DNA of 6,740 bases from Gammaproteobacteria bacterium (GCA_012735335.1 JAAYHO010000441.1:1-6740), one strand, 5' to 3'. Positions 1-6,488 are shown, counted from the first letter of the stretch. The notes: generated by a model from the letters alone, not told the origin. A program made the numbers and translations.

Positions 1-449
1 CACGCCCGCCGGGACTGGCGGTTGGCTTTGCCTTTGCTGCGCTGGTGCCCTTTGTGACCGGTGCTCTGGGACTCTGGGTGACACCTGAGGCATGGCGGCT
101 GTGGGTCATGGAGGAGTATCTGGCCTTCGCGGCGGTGATACTGGCGTTCATGGGCGCGATTCACTGGGGGCTGGCCATGCGCGCGGAAGAGGGCAGCGAG
201 CTGGCGCCCATGCAGCTGGGGTTATCGGTGATCCCGCCACTGCTCGGCTGGTTTGCCCTGAGCCTGCCGATCAACTTCGCCATTCCGGTGTTCTTCTTCG
301 CCTTCGGCACCCTCTACTTTGCCGATATCTGGGCAGTGCAACAGGGCCTGGCCCCAGCCTGGTACACCAGCCTGCGGCGGCCGGTCAGCCTGGTGATCAT
401 CTGCTCGATGATAGTTGCCTGGGGCTCGACGCTGGCGCTGGAGTACTGA
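1..449 (+). CDS. DUF3429 family inner-membrane protein (5' end outside window)
   Basis: The frame is open from the left edge (first full codon at base 3) to TGA at 447-449, giving 148 visible residues. A GTG at 45 could be read as a start, but the frame upstream of it continues the family pattern (a hydrophobic run leading into VPFVTG), so the true start is probably a few codons outside the window. The protein is almost entirely hydrophobic, with about five membrane spans. It carries the motif FMGAIHWGLAM, close to the Phe-x-Gly-x-x-His-Trp-Gly signature of DUF3429 proteins, and a later FAFGTLYFADIW segment that also fits that family. No biochemical function is established for the family; an inner-membrane location is the only safe statement. 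The gene ends just ahead of the REP-like cluster, and no intrinsic terminator with a U-tract follows it. The family assignment is from recognition, not a search. Confidence 0.8.
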   Translation, partial: RPPGLAVGFAFAALVPFVTGALGLWVTPEAWRLWVMEEYLAFAAVILAFMGAIHWGLAMRAEEGSELAPMQLGLSVIPPLLGWFALSLPINFAIPVFFFAFGTLYFADIWAVQQGLAPAWYTSLRRPVSLVIICSMIVAWGSTLALEY

Positions 450-477
450 GCCAGCTGTTGCCGGATACACCGAGTCC

Positions 478-512
478 CTGGATTGCCGCGCCCTTCGGGC
501 TCGCAATGACGG
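478..512 (+). repeat. REP-like unit A (plus orientation)
   Basis: The unit begins CTGGATTGCCGCG and ends CTCGCAATGACGG. Its outer arms ATTGC and GCAAT pair, and the centre GCCC-TTC-GGGC adds a second stem, so the unit forms a strong imperfect hairpin. It starts 28 bases after the stop of the DUF3429 gene and may protect that transcript's 3' end (inference). Confidence 0.75.
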
Positions 513-532
513 TGAAGGAGCTGCCCGTTCCT

Positions 533-559
533 CGGTGGCGCAGCGACGTGGCAATCCAC
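533..559 (-). repeat. REP-like unit B (degenerate, minus orientation)
   Basis: Read on the minus strand it begins GTGGATTGCCACGTCGCTGCGC, matching the start of unit D with a few substitutions. The GCAATGACG end is missing or mutated beyond recognition. It looks like a decayed copy. Confidence 0.5.
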
Positions 560-582
560 GGCTTCGGCGTTTCCGGCGCGCA

Positions 583-613
583 CTGGATTGCCGCGCTTCG
601 CTCGCAATGACGG
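583..613 (+). repeat. REP-like unit C (plus orientation)
   Basis: CTGGATTGCCGCG is followed by CTTCG and CTCGCAATGACGG. It shares both ends with unit A and differs in the central loop. Together with unit D it forms a long inverted repeat around a 44-base spacer. Confidence 0.8.
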
Positions 614-657
614 AGTTGGGGGATGTGCAGCATCGAGCAACGCTGGCTCGGTTCCGC

Positions 658-693
658 CGTCATTGCGAGGAGCGTAGCGACGCGGCAATCCAG
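658..693 (-). repeat. REP-like unit D (minus orientation)
   Basis: On the plus strand it reads CGTCATTGCGAGGAGCG and ends GCGGCAATCCAG, the reverse complement of the A/C type with a slightly longer centre. Paired with C it makes a BIME-like head-to-head arrangement between the DUF3429 gene and the 3' end of yjdM. A long C-D hairpin could end or shield transcripts coming from either side (inference). Confidence 0.8.
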
Positions 694-722
694 TGGGGGC
701 GGATGGCCGCGGGGTGGTGGGC

Positions 723-1061
723 TCAGCTCTTCTTGACGAACTCCGACTTGAGCTTCATCGCGCCGATGCCGTCGATCTTGCAGTCGATGTCGTGATCGCC
801 ACCCACCAGGCGGATGTTCTTCACCTTGGTACCGACCTTGACCACGGAGGAGGAGCCCTTGATCTTCAGGTCCTTGATCACGGTCACGGTGTCGCCGTCC
901 TGCAGGATATTGCCGTGGGCATCCTTGATGACAGTGTCATCCGAGGACTCGCCGGAGCCATCCTGAGACCATTCATGGGCGCACTCCGGGCAGATGTACA
1001 GAGTGCCATCCTCATAAGTGTATTCCGAACTGCACGAAGGACAGGGGGGCAATGCGCTCAT
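723..1061 (-). CDS. yjdM: YjdM/PhnA family zinc-ribbon protein
   Basis: This 112-residue protein matches the YjdM family (formerly PhnA, 'alkylphosphonate utilization operon protein') over its whole length, and the length is normal for the family. An N-terminal zinc ribbon has CPSC at residues 7-10 and CPEC at 24-27, the four expected metal-binding cysteines. The C-terminal beta-rich domain carries the conserved stretches [11 protein letters not shown] and [10 protein letters not shown] and ends KSEFVKKS. The protein is presumably cytosolic. In E. coli the gene lies next to the phn cluster but is not needed for phosphonate use, and its role is unclear; no phosphonate genes are visible here. 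ATG at 1061 is preceded by GAGG seven bases upstream, supporting this start. The gene appears monocistronic, divergent from the symporter operon, and ends about 30 bases from REP unit D. Confidence 0.93.
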   Translation of the reverse strand: MSALPPCPSCSSEYTYEDGTLYICPECAHEWSQDGSGESSDDTVIKDAHGNILQDGDTVTVIKDLKIKGSSSVVKVGTKVKNIRLVGGDHDIDCKIDGIGAMKLKSEFVKKS

Positions 1062-1082
1062 GATTTACCTCGAAAATCCATG

Positions 1083-1100
1083 CTCACCAGATAGGGTGAG
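1083..1100 (-). promoter_or_regulatory. hairpin in yjdM leader
   Basis: A perfect six-base inverted repeat (CTCACC / GGTGAG) with a six-base loop lies in the predicted 5' leader of yjdM, about 20 bases upstream of its start codon and about 9 bases upstream of its Shine-Dalgarno. It could be a leader stem-loop or an operator. It matches no riboswitch class known to me. Confidence 0.3.
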
Positions 1101-1121
1101 GGGCTGATTGGCAGGGGCGCG

Positions 1122-1150
1122 ACCATAGCATGGAGGGGCTGGGGTGTCCA
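1122..1150 (-). promoter_or_regulatory. candidate sigma-70 promoter of yjdM
   Basis: On the minus strand, TGGACA (1145-1150, 5 of 6 matches to the -35 consensus) is separated by exactly 17 bases from TATGGT (1122-1127, 4 of 6). TG-C directly before the -10 box gives an extended -10. Predicted transcription would begin near 1115, leaving a leader of roughly 54 bases that contains the hairpin at 1083-1100. Confidence 0.45.
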
Positions 1151-1463
1151 TTTGGCGGGGCTGCGCAGGGCCCGGCAGGCGGCGGCAAATCAGCCTGTGG
1201 GTTGATAATATTTCATTAGAGCTGTAACCTTGTCCGCCATTGTGAGAAACAAGGGGTTCGTTTTCCTGTGCGTTATCACGCTACCTATTCTGCTTATCAG
1301 GGCTATACATAGCCTCTCTGGCTTTACCTGCTTCTATACTCCAGCCGCCTGTCCTGTCCGTCATTGCGACACGGATGCGGCTCCTGTTCATTTTGCCGAA
1401 CGACCTCCGCCTGGCTTCAGGGATGGTAATGTTTCGTGCGCAAAATAGTTTTGAGGTCATAAG
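1151..1463 (+). promoter_or_regulatory. upstream control region of the symporter operon
   Basis: No credible gene is seen here. The stretch from about 1200 is clearly AT-richer than its surroundings, as expected of a promoter region. Visible elements are a TTGATAAT patch at 1202-1209, two direct copies of TTATCA at 1273 and 1294 (21 bases apart) with the inverse TGATAA at 1203, a perfect 14-base palindrome GGCTAT-AC-ATAGCC at 1301-1314, and a good -10-like box TATACT at 1335-1340 that lacks a convincing -35. Two short pieces resemble REP ends (1235-1246, imperfect; 1358-1369, 12 of 12 matches to unit D). A sigma-54 promoter was looked for and not found. The exact transcription start cannot be fixed. 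Confidence 0.35.
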
Positions 1464-3134
1464 GTGAATTCAGAGCTGTTCCAATTTTCTACCTCTACGG
1501 TCGTGCTGCTGATGGTGGCCTTCTACGGGGCAACCTATCTGCTGTCCCGGCGCATCAAGCATGATGCCAACGATGCTGATGGTTTCATGATCTCCAACCA
1601 CCGCATCGGCTATGGGATGGGCGCTGCCAGTATGACCGCCACCTGGGTGTGGGCGGCATCTTTCTATGCGGCGGCCACCTCCGGCTACACCTACGGGGTA
1701 TCCGGGCCGTTGCATTATGGCTTCTGGGGGGCGCTGATGATCCTGTTCATCTACCCCTTCGGTCGGCGCTTCCGTGAACTGGCGCCCAACGCCGCCACCC
1801 TCGGGGAGCTGATCCATGCCCGACATGGACCCTCCAGCCAACTGATCCTGGCCTTTTCCAACCTGCTGGGTTCGGTCATCAGTCTGATGGTCAACCTCAC
1901 CGCTGCCGGGGCTTTGGTCTCGGTCCTGTCGCCCCTGTCCTTCCAGGCCGGTATCGTGATCGCCGGGTTGGGGGTGCTCAGCTATACCTTCTATTCCGGC
2001 TTCCGCGCCTCGGTGTTCACCGACTTCGGGCAACTGCTGGCGATGATGGCCATTGCCGTTGTGATCATTCCGGCAGTGCTGTTCGCCATGGGCGGTCCCT
2101 CGACGGTGGTCGCCAATCTGTCGAACCTGACCAGCGAGCAGGCCAACCTGTTTTCCAAGGACGCATTCCTGTACCAGGGGGCACCCTATTTTGTTGCGGT
2201 ACTGGCCTACGCCATCGGTAACCAGACCATTTCCCAGCGACTGTTCGCGGTGGATGAGTCGCATCTCAAGCCGACCTTCATTACCGCCACCATCGGCTAC
2301 GGTGCCATCGTCATCGGCCTGGGCATGATCGGCCTGATGGCCCTGGCGGTCGGAGTACAGCCGCTGGATGGCAACATGAACAATCTGATCCCGCAGATGG
2401 TCTCCAGCTACCTGCCGCCGTTCTTCATCGTGCTGTTCTTCATTCTGGTGATCGGCTCGCTGTCCTCCACCGCCGACTCGGACCTGTCAGCACTGTCCGC
2501 GATCATGATGGCGGATGTGTATGGCAAGAATATCGCCAAGGGCAAGGCCGACCCGCGCAAGATGTTGATCATCGGTCGTAGTACCATGATCGTTGCCACT
2601 GTGCTGGGCATGATCCTGGCCAGCCTGTCCTTCGACATTCTGGTGATGCTGGTCTTCGTCGGCGCGCTCTGGGGGGCCATCGTGTTCCCGGTGATTGCCA
2701 GCTGCTTCTGGAACCGGGTCACCAATGCCGCCTTCACCTGGGCGGTGGCCGCGGCGATGGCGATATTCTGTCTGGTGCGCTTCGAACTGGTGCCCATGGT
2801 CGGCGTGCTGGCCACGGTCATCGAGCTGCTGGCAGCGGTGGGTGCCGGCGTGGTGCTGGGACTGATGACCTTCGGTTTCTTCGGCAAGCGCCTGGGCGTG
2901 ATTGCCTTCTTCATTGGCACCGCCGTCATTGCCTGGATTGGTGTAGGCGAGCTGCGCGAGTTCACGGTACTGCTGGCCTCGCTGACTGCCTACGGGGTAA
3001 GCACTATGGTGTGCATTGTCATCAGTCTGGCGAGCAATGAGCGCTTCGACTTCGACACCATCCAGCAGCGGGTCAGCGACTACAACAAGCCCGCCGCAGA
3101 TGGCGAGCTGGAAGCCCCGGCGACTGTCCGCTGA
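1464..3134 (+). CDS. sodium:solute symporter (SSS) family protein
   Basis: This 556-residue inner-membrane protein has about 13 hydrophobic segments and the LeuT-type layout of the SSS family (PF00474 class), which couples Na+ inflow to solute uptake. TM1 contains ATWVWAASFY (59-68). The loop and helix FYSGFRASVFTDFGQLL (176-192) matches the family signature. TM8 carries GSLSSTADSDLSA (331-343), whose Ser/Thr pair corresponds to the Na2 site of PutP and vSGLT. The C-terminal tail after about 523 is polar and cytoplasmic. The substrate cannot be read from sequence; sequence flavour is nearer to the urea or short organic acid type transporters than to PutP (weak inference). The GTG start at 1464 is supported by GAGG seven bases upstream. 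The 43-residue membrane protein downstream is a probable partner in the same operon. Confidence 0.9.
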   Translation: MNSELFQFSTSTVVLLMVAFYGATYLLSRRIKHDANDADGFMISNHRIGYGMGAASMTATWVWAASFYAAATSGYTYGVSGPLHYGFWGALMILFIYPFGRRFRELAPNAATLGELIHARHGPSSQLILAFSNLLGSVISLMVNLTAAGALVSVLSPLSFQAGIVIAGLGVLSYTFYSGFRASVFTDFGQLLAMMAIAVVIIPAVLFAMGGPSTVVANLSNLTSEQANLFSKDAFLYQGAPYFVAVLAYAIGNQTISQRLFAVDESHLKPTFITATIGYGAIVIGLGMIGLMALAVGVQPLDGNMNNLIPQMVSSYLPPFFIVLFFILVIGSLSSTADSDLSALSAIMMADVYGKNIAKGKADPRKMLIIGRSTMIVATVLGMILASLSFDILVMLVFVGALWGAIVFPVIASCFWNRVTNAAFTWAVAAAMAIFCLVRFELVPMVGVLATVIELLAAVGAGVVLGLMTFGFFGKRLGVIAFFIGTAVIAWIGVGELREFTVLLASLTAYGVSTMVCIVISLASNERFDFDTIQQRVSDYNKPAADGELEAPATVR

Positions 3135-3141
3135 GGGCACC

Positions 3142-3165
3142 GCAGCCCGCGTGAAGGCGGGCTGC
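3142..3165 (+). promoter_or_regulatory. intra-operon hairpin between symporter and small-subunit genes
   Basis: A perfect nine-base GC-rich stem, GCAGCCCGC against GCGGGCTGC, with a GTGAAG loop sits in the 53-base gap between the symporter stop and the small ORF, ending 9 bases before the latter's AAGGAG. No T-run follows, so it is not a full intrinsic terminator. It more likely stabilises the upstream message, causes partial attenuation, or sets the ratio of the two proteins (inference). Confidence 0.55.
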
Positions 3166-3187
3166 CTATCAAGCAAGGAGAAATAGC

Positions 3188-3319
3188 ATGCAAGAACTCA
3201 TCTATGGAAGTTATATCCTGTTCTGGCCGATCCTGACGCTGGTCATGCTCGGGGTGATTGTCGGCGCGGTACTGCGCGATTACCGGACCGCCAAGCGTAA
3301 CGGTACCGAGATGGTCTGA
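3188..3319 (+). CDS. putative transporter small subunit (43-residue membrane protein)
   Basis: ATG at 3188 to TGA at 3317-3319 encodes 43 residues, a size that automatic callers often drop. AAGGAG ends seven bases before the ATG, an ideal ribosome-binding site. The protein has a short N-terminal tail, one transmembrane helix (about residues 9-29, with YILFWPILTLVM) and a basic cytoplasmic end LRDYRTAKRNGTEMV. This pattern (a Trp-Pro in the helix, then R-D, K-R and a final Val) fits the small proteins encoded next to SSS-type transporters in Pseudomonas and relatives, annotated 'putative transporter small subunit'. It lies 53 bases after the symporter gene on the same strand, so co-transcription and physical association are likely. 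Its effect on transport is unknown. The stop codon directly abuts that of the convergent FUSC gene. Confidence 0.85.
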   Translation: MQELIYGSYILFWPILTLVMLGVIVGAVLRDYRTAKRNGTEMV

Positions 3320-5509
3320 TCAGCCGACAGTGGGGGAGCCTTCAGGCTCCCCTGCGGGCTTCAGAACCGCATTGGCATCCTGGCGCAGGCTCTGTGCCAG
3401 TTCCTGAGCCAGATTCAGACGCCGCAGAATCCAGGGGCGCAGGTCATACACGAAGGGGTCGCTGAACTTCTCCTGATCACCCCATTCCACCCGCACGAAG
3501 GGCGGACTTTCCTCTTCCCCACCCCCGCCATCCAGACTCCGCCCGATCTCCTCGGCAGCGAAGCGCAGGACCGGCTGAATGTCACTCTGATCTTCTTCTC
3601 TGCGCATCATCAGCATGGTCTTGATAGTGGTCAGCTGGGCCAGCAGCTGATAGCCGTGGCTGAGCAGGTCTTCCAGCGGCTCCAGCGGTGGGCGTACGGC
3701 CCTGGGCTCGGCCAGTGAGCGGCGGGTGGCCTGTACCAGCGCCGACAGGCTGTCATAGGCCTCCTTGCGTGCCAGCCGCCATTCCAGCTCGGGTTCATCG
3801 TCCACCGCCTTGAATTGCCCCAGGCTCAGGGCGATCTCTGCGTGCCGGGCCTGGGCCTGCAGGGTGCGATTGACCAGCGAGGGAATCTGACTGCGCTCCC
3901 AGGACGGCAGCACATAGCTGAAGGCCCAGGCGATACCCACGCCGATCAGGGTATCGGCGAAACGCTCCATGGCGTGGAACATGGTTGCATCCCCGGCGCT
4001 GATCAGGTGCGCCTGCACCAGGCTGAGTACGGTGGCCGCCACCGCAGTGATCAGATAGCGCTTGATGGCAAAGGAGTGGGACACCGCCTGGGCCAGCGGC
4101 ACTATCACCAGCAGTACCAGGGTGGGCGCCTGGGTGGACAGAATGGCGCCGGCCAGTACGCAACCCAGCAGGGTACCGGCAACCCGGCTGTTGCGCCGTT
4201 CCAGGGTCTGCGACAGGCTTCCGCGCAGCACCACCACTATGGTGACCAGAATCCAGTAGCCATGGGATGCCCAGGGCAATGCCAGCGACAGCAGGTAGCC
4301 GGTACCTACTGCCAGCGCAGCGCGCATGGCGTGGCGCAGCGGCGGTGCGTCCCAGCGCCAGAGCACGGTGAACGGGCGCAGCGACCAGTTGGTCGGGCTG
4401 ACAAACAGCTTCCAGGCGGTGCGTACAGCCGTCAGGTCGGGCTCGACCTTGCCCCGGGCCAGCCGGTTGATGTGCAGTATCTCGTCGTTGATATTGCCCA
4501 CCCGGTTGGTCAGCCCGCGCAGCAGGGTGGTCAGCGACGGGGTATCACTGTGTTGCGTCTGGGCCATGTTCAGCGGAATGCGGTTGAGCGCTGCCAGTGC
4601 CGGCCGCCAGTCGGTCAGCGGACGCGACTTGCGCCAGAACAGCAGGTCATCGGCATGGCGATCCAGCTCGTCGGCCATCTGGTCGATCAGCTTATGCATC
4701 TCGATCAGCACCTGGGCCGACTCGGGACTGGATTTCACCAGATCCAGATCCAGCTCACTGGCCAGCAGGTGGTCGCGGATCTCGAGGATATTGATCAGGA
4801 TCGCCGCCAATTGCTGCCGTCTGGGTGTGCGCGGCGACTCCAGCAACAGATCCCTGGCAGCCTGCAACTGTTCGGCGAGTACGGCCTGCTCACGCATCAG
4901 GTCGGCACTGGTAACGGCATGCGTGGTCGGGTCGAAACGATCTGCCTGGGTGCGCATCATGCGACTCAGAGCCAGCATCGACTGGGCCAGTAACTGGAGC
5001 CGATAGCGGGGGTTGAGCAAGGCGTTGGAAGCGGTTGCGTAGACCATGTAGCTCAGCGAGCCGGTGGCAAAGTACAGGCAGGTGGTCAGCAGGCTGACGT
5101 CACTCAGGTGTCTGGGTACCGCCATGGAGAAGGTCATGGTGAACATGATGGAGATCACCACCGGCAGGCCACGGGCGCCCCAGGCCCCGGCCAGGAAGGC
5201 GAAGAAGGTCGCCGGCACCAGCAGCAGTCCCAGATACAGCGGATCGTCATGCAGGATCTGCACCCCGGCAAACAGCGGCAGCCCGATAATCGCAATCGGC
5301 AACAGACTGCCGAACTTGCCTCGACGGGGCATGGCATGATCCGGTGGTACGCAGACAATGGCACCCACCGCCATCACCGAGGCTGCAAACTGACCGAGCA
5401 GCAGCCAGGCGCTACCGGATATGAGCATCAACCCGACACCGGCGGATATACCGGTAGTGACATAGGAACTGAGCAATACCCGCAATACGTTGATCAACCG
5501 CCTGATCAT
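3320..5509 (-). CDS. FUSC-family inner-membrane protein (putative efflux component)
   Basis: The protein has 729 residues from ATG at 5509. An upstream GTG at 5539 keeps the frame open, but the ATG has AGGAGAGG just before it, so the shorter form is preferred. The layout is two membrane blocks and two soluble parts, as in YccS, YhfK and AaeB-like proteins. The first block (residues 10-160) has about five or six helices. A helical cytosolic domain (165-385) follows. The second block (about 392-535) contains the FUSC core, HGYWILVTIVVVLRGS (416-431) followed by RRNSRVAGTLLG (438-449), and the late segment RFADTLIGVGIAWAF. The last 190 residues form a soluble helical tail with an acidic GGGGEEE patch. 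Relatives are linked to export of aromatic acids or other small molecules. No periplasmic adaptor gene (AaeA type) is adjacent, so the substrate stays open. The gene is monocistronic here and converges on the symporter operon. Confidence 0.88.
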   Translation of the reverse strand: MIRRLINVLRVLLSSYVTTGISAGVGLMLISGSAWLLLGQFAASVMAVGAIVCVPPDHAMPRRGKFGSLLPIAIIGLPLFAGVQILHDDPLYLGLLLVPATFFAFLAGAWGARGLPVVISIMFTMTFSMAVPRHLSDVSLLTTCLYFATGSLSYMVYATASNALLNPRYRLQLLAQSMLALSRMMRTQADRFDPTTHAVTSADLMREQAVLAEQLQAARDLLLESPRTPRRQQLAAILINILEIRDHLLASELDLDLVKSSPESAQVLIEMHKLIDQMADELDRHADDLLFWRKSRPLTDWRPALAALNRIPLNMAQTQHSDTPSLTTLLRGLTNRVGNINDEILHINRLARGKVEPDLTAVRTAWKLFVSPTNWSLRPFTVLWRWDAPPLRHAMRAALAVGTGYLLSLALPWASHGYWILVTIVVVLRGSLSQTLERRNSRVAGTLLGCVLAGAILSTQAPTLVLLVIVPLAQAVSHSFAIKRYLITAVAATVLSLVQAHLISAGDATMFHAMERFADTLIGVGIAWAFSYVLPSWERSQIPSLVNRTLQAQARHAEIALSLGQFKAVDDEPELEWRLARKEAYDSLSALVQATRRSLAEPRAVRPPLEPLEDLLSHGYQLLAQLTTIKTMLMMRREEDQSDIQPVLRFAAEEIGRSLDGGGGEEESPPFVRVEWGDQEKFSDPFVYDLRPWILRRLNLAQELAQSLRQDANAVLKPAGEPEGSPTVG
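3333..3352. terminator. possible bidirectional terminator hairpin inside the 3' end of the FUSC gene
   Basis: GGGGAGCC-TTCA-GGCTCCCC is a perfect eight-base stem with a four-base loop, 14 bases beyond the small-subunit stop codon and within the last codons of the FUSC gene. It is the only strong hairpin at this convergent junction. It lacks a T-run on either strand, so termination would be weak or factor-assisted. It codes for residues near GEPEGSP of the FUSC tail. Confidence 0.45.
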
Positions 5510-5511
5510 GA

Positions 5512-5519
5512 CCTCTCCT
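5512..5519 (-). promoter_or_regulatory. ribosome-binding site fixing the FUSC start
   Basis: On the minus strand AGGAGAGG lies immediately upstream of ATG at 5509, with five bases between AGGAG and the ATG. This strongly favours that start over the in-frame GTG ten codons upstream. Confidence 0.75.
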
Positions 5520-5688
5520 GTACACACATCAACCCACACAGCATAGACGGGTCAGCGCAGCGGTGAGGCACAGAGAAACTGAACGCCATGCGTCTCTCCA
5601 TCATCGTCTGTGCAGCACCTCCCTTTATCCGGGCCCTTGGGTATCATGCACTCAGGTCATGAACCGTGCAGGCTGAAACGGAGGAGCC

Positions 5689-6240
5689 ATGCTTCATCAT
5701 CTGCTGGCGTTGGTACTGGTGTTTGCAGCAGGAGCGATCCTCGGGCGACTTCTGCCGGATCTGGGCGAACTGAACATGCTGGGCTTGTTGACCATCGCTG
5801 CCGACGTGGCGACTCTCTGCGCGGCTGTTGCTGCAGTCTACGCCCTGGGTGCCTGGCGTCAGCAGATCAAGAGTCAGAAGGCGTACGACGCGCTGGCGCT
5901 GGTTCTTACCTCCTTCTGGGACAAGAAGCTGCTGGCAGCCACGCTCAAAACAGTCGCCGGAGGGGAGGAAGATCGAAGAAAAACCCGGCATGAGCTGCAG
6001 CACCTGGCGCGTGACAGCCGACGCTGTGCCGATGAATTGCTGGTGCTGGGATACTCCCAGAGTGCTGACCGTCTGACCCAGGCAATCGCGCAACTGGACA
6101 GTGGCATGCACCGGCTGCTGACGCTACCGCCCCAGACCGCTGCGGCGGACGTGCATGCACAGGCGGAGCCGGTTCTGAATAGCTTTGTCGAGCAGATCCA
6201 TGAGCTGCAGAAGCAGACCTTTCGTTCGGGCCCCTGGTAG
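5689..6240 (+). CDS. membrane-anchored helical protein of unknown function
   Basis: The 183-residue protein starts at ATG 5689 behind GGAGGAG. I do not recognise a family. Residues 4-22 and about 31-55 are hydrophobic and probably form a membrane hairpin. A GR motif and an acidic turn (PDLGEL) lie between them, and AWRQQIKSQKAYDAL begins the soluble part. Residues 56-183 are strongly alpha-helical and charged, with long heptad-like stretches (RRKTRHELQHLARDSRRCADE; ADRLTQAIAQLDSG; EQIHELQKQ), suggesting a cytoplasmic coiled-coil or helical bundle. Only two cysteines are present (44 and 113). Possible roles are an accessory or scaffold membrane protein, with no direct evidence. It is divergent from the FUSC gene (179 bases between starts), and a shared control region is possible. 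TATCAT at 5642-5647 is a possible -10 box but no good -35 matches it. Confidence 0.7.
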   Translation: MLHHLLALVLVFAAGAILGRLLPDLGELNMLGLLTIAADVATLCAAVAAVYALGAWRQQIKSQKAYDALALVLTSFWDKKLLAATLKTVAGGEEDRRKTRHELQHLARDSRRCADELLVLGYSQSADRLTQAIAQLDSGMHRLLTLPPQTAAADVHAQAEPVLNSFVEQIHELQKQTFRSGPW

Positions 6241-6277
6241 TCAGGGCATGCTCGGTGGGACAGCATGAAAAACCGCT

Positions 6278-6305
6278 TGTTGCTGTCGGGTGAAGTCTGT
6301 AAGAT
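6278..6305 (+). promoter_or_regulatory. weak candidate promoter for tRNA-Leu
   Basis: TTGTTG (6278-6283) and TAAGAT (6300-6305) are separated by 16 bases. Both boxes are only partial matches. Transcription would start near 6312, giving a 5' extension of about 77 bases to be removed from the tRNA precursor. The remaining gap 6241-6388 holds only a six-base stem (GGTTGC 6339-6344 with GCAACC 6354-6359) and no gene. Confidence 0.25.
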
Positions 6306-6388
6306 CCTGAATCTTCTTGAGTTCTGCACAAACCTTCAGGTTGCAGCCATCTGGCAACCGGAGTTGCAGGCTCACTCAGGTGCTGCCA

Positions 6389-6477
6389 GCCCGGATGGCG
6401 AAATTGGTAGACGCAAGGGACTTAAAATCCCTCGAAGGGTAACCTTCGTGCCGGTTCGACCCCGGCTCCGGGCACCA
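6389..6477 (+). tRNA. tRNA-Leu (anticodon UAA)
   Basis: This is a complete class II tRNA of 89 bases including an encoded CCA (6475-6477). The acceptor arms GCCCGGA (6389-6395) and TCCGGGC (6467-6473) pair perfectly and are followed by discriminator A. The anticodon stem AGGGA/TCCCT (6416-6420 with 6428-6432) encloses the loop CTTAAAA, so the anticodon is TAA at 6423-6425, reading UUA and probably UUG. The long variable arm GAAGG-GTAA-CCTTC and the T arm with TTCGA are intact. It decodes a codon that is rare in a GC-rich genome. tRNA-Leu genes are common integration targets, and a recombinase fragment lies just downstream. Confidence 0.97.
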
Positions 6478-6488
6478 TTCTAGAGCGG

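Noticed and set aside
478..693. CRISPR array reading of the repeated units
   Set aside because: The units alternate in orientation, vary in length and are irregularly spaced, unlike the direct repeats and uniform spacers of CRISPR.
415..795. 126-residue ORF across the repeat cluster and similar ORFs there
   Set aside because: They translate REP-like units and overlap the well-supported yjdM and DUF3429 genes.
1319..1333. CTGGC...TGCTT resembling a sigma-54 promoter
   Set aside because: The GG to GC spacing is 8 rather than 10 bases, so it does not fit.
1230..1448. 72-residue plus-strand ORF with a hydrophobic start, upstream of the symporter
   Set aside because: It needs a TTG start with no Shine-Dalgarno, has a low-complexity Cys/Pro-rich end, and covers the AT-rich promoter region with palindromes; best read as non-coding.
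1470..2264. 264-residue minus-strand ORF opposite the symporter
   Set aside because: His/Gln/Gly-rich antisense shadow with no recognisable domain.
3815..4993. 392-residue plus-strand ORF opposite the FUSC gene
   Set aside because: Gln/Gly/Arg-rich, typical of an antisense frame of a GC-rich gene; no ribosome-binding site or domain.
5510..5539. N-terminal extension of the FUSC protein from GTG at 5539
   Set aside because: The ten extra residues would overlap the perfect AGGAGAGG ribosome-binding site of the internal ATG and are not hydrophobic or family-like.
6265..6483. 72-residue plus-strand ORF running through the tRNA
   Set aside because: Its C-terminal half is a translation of the tRNA-Leu gene itself, a common false protein.
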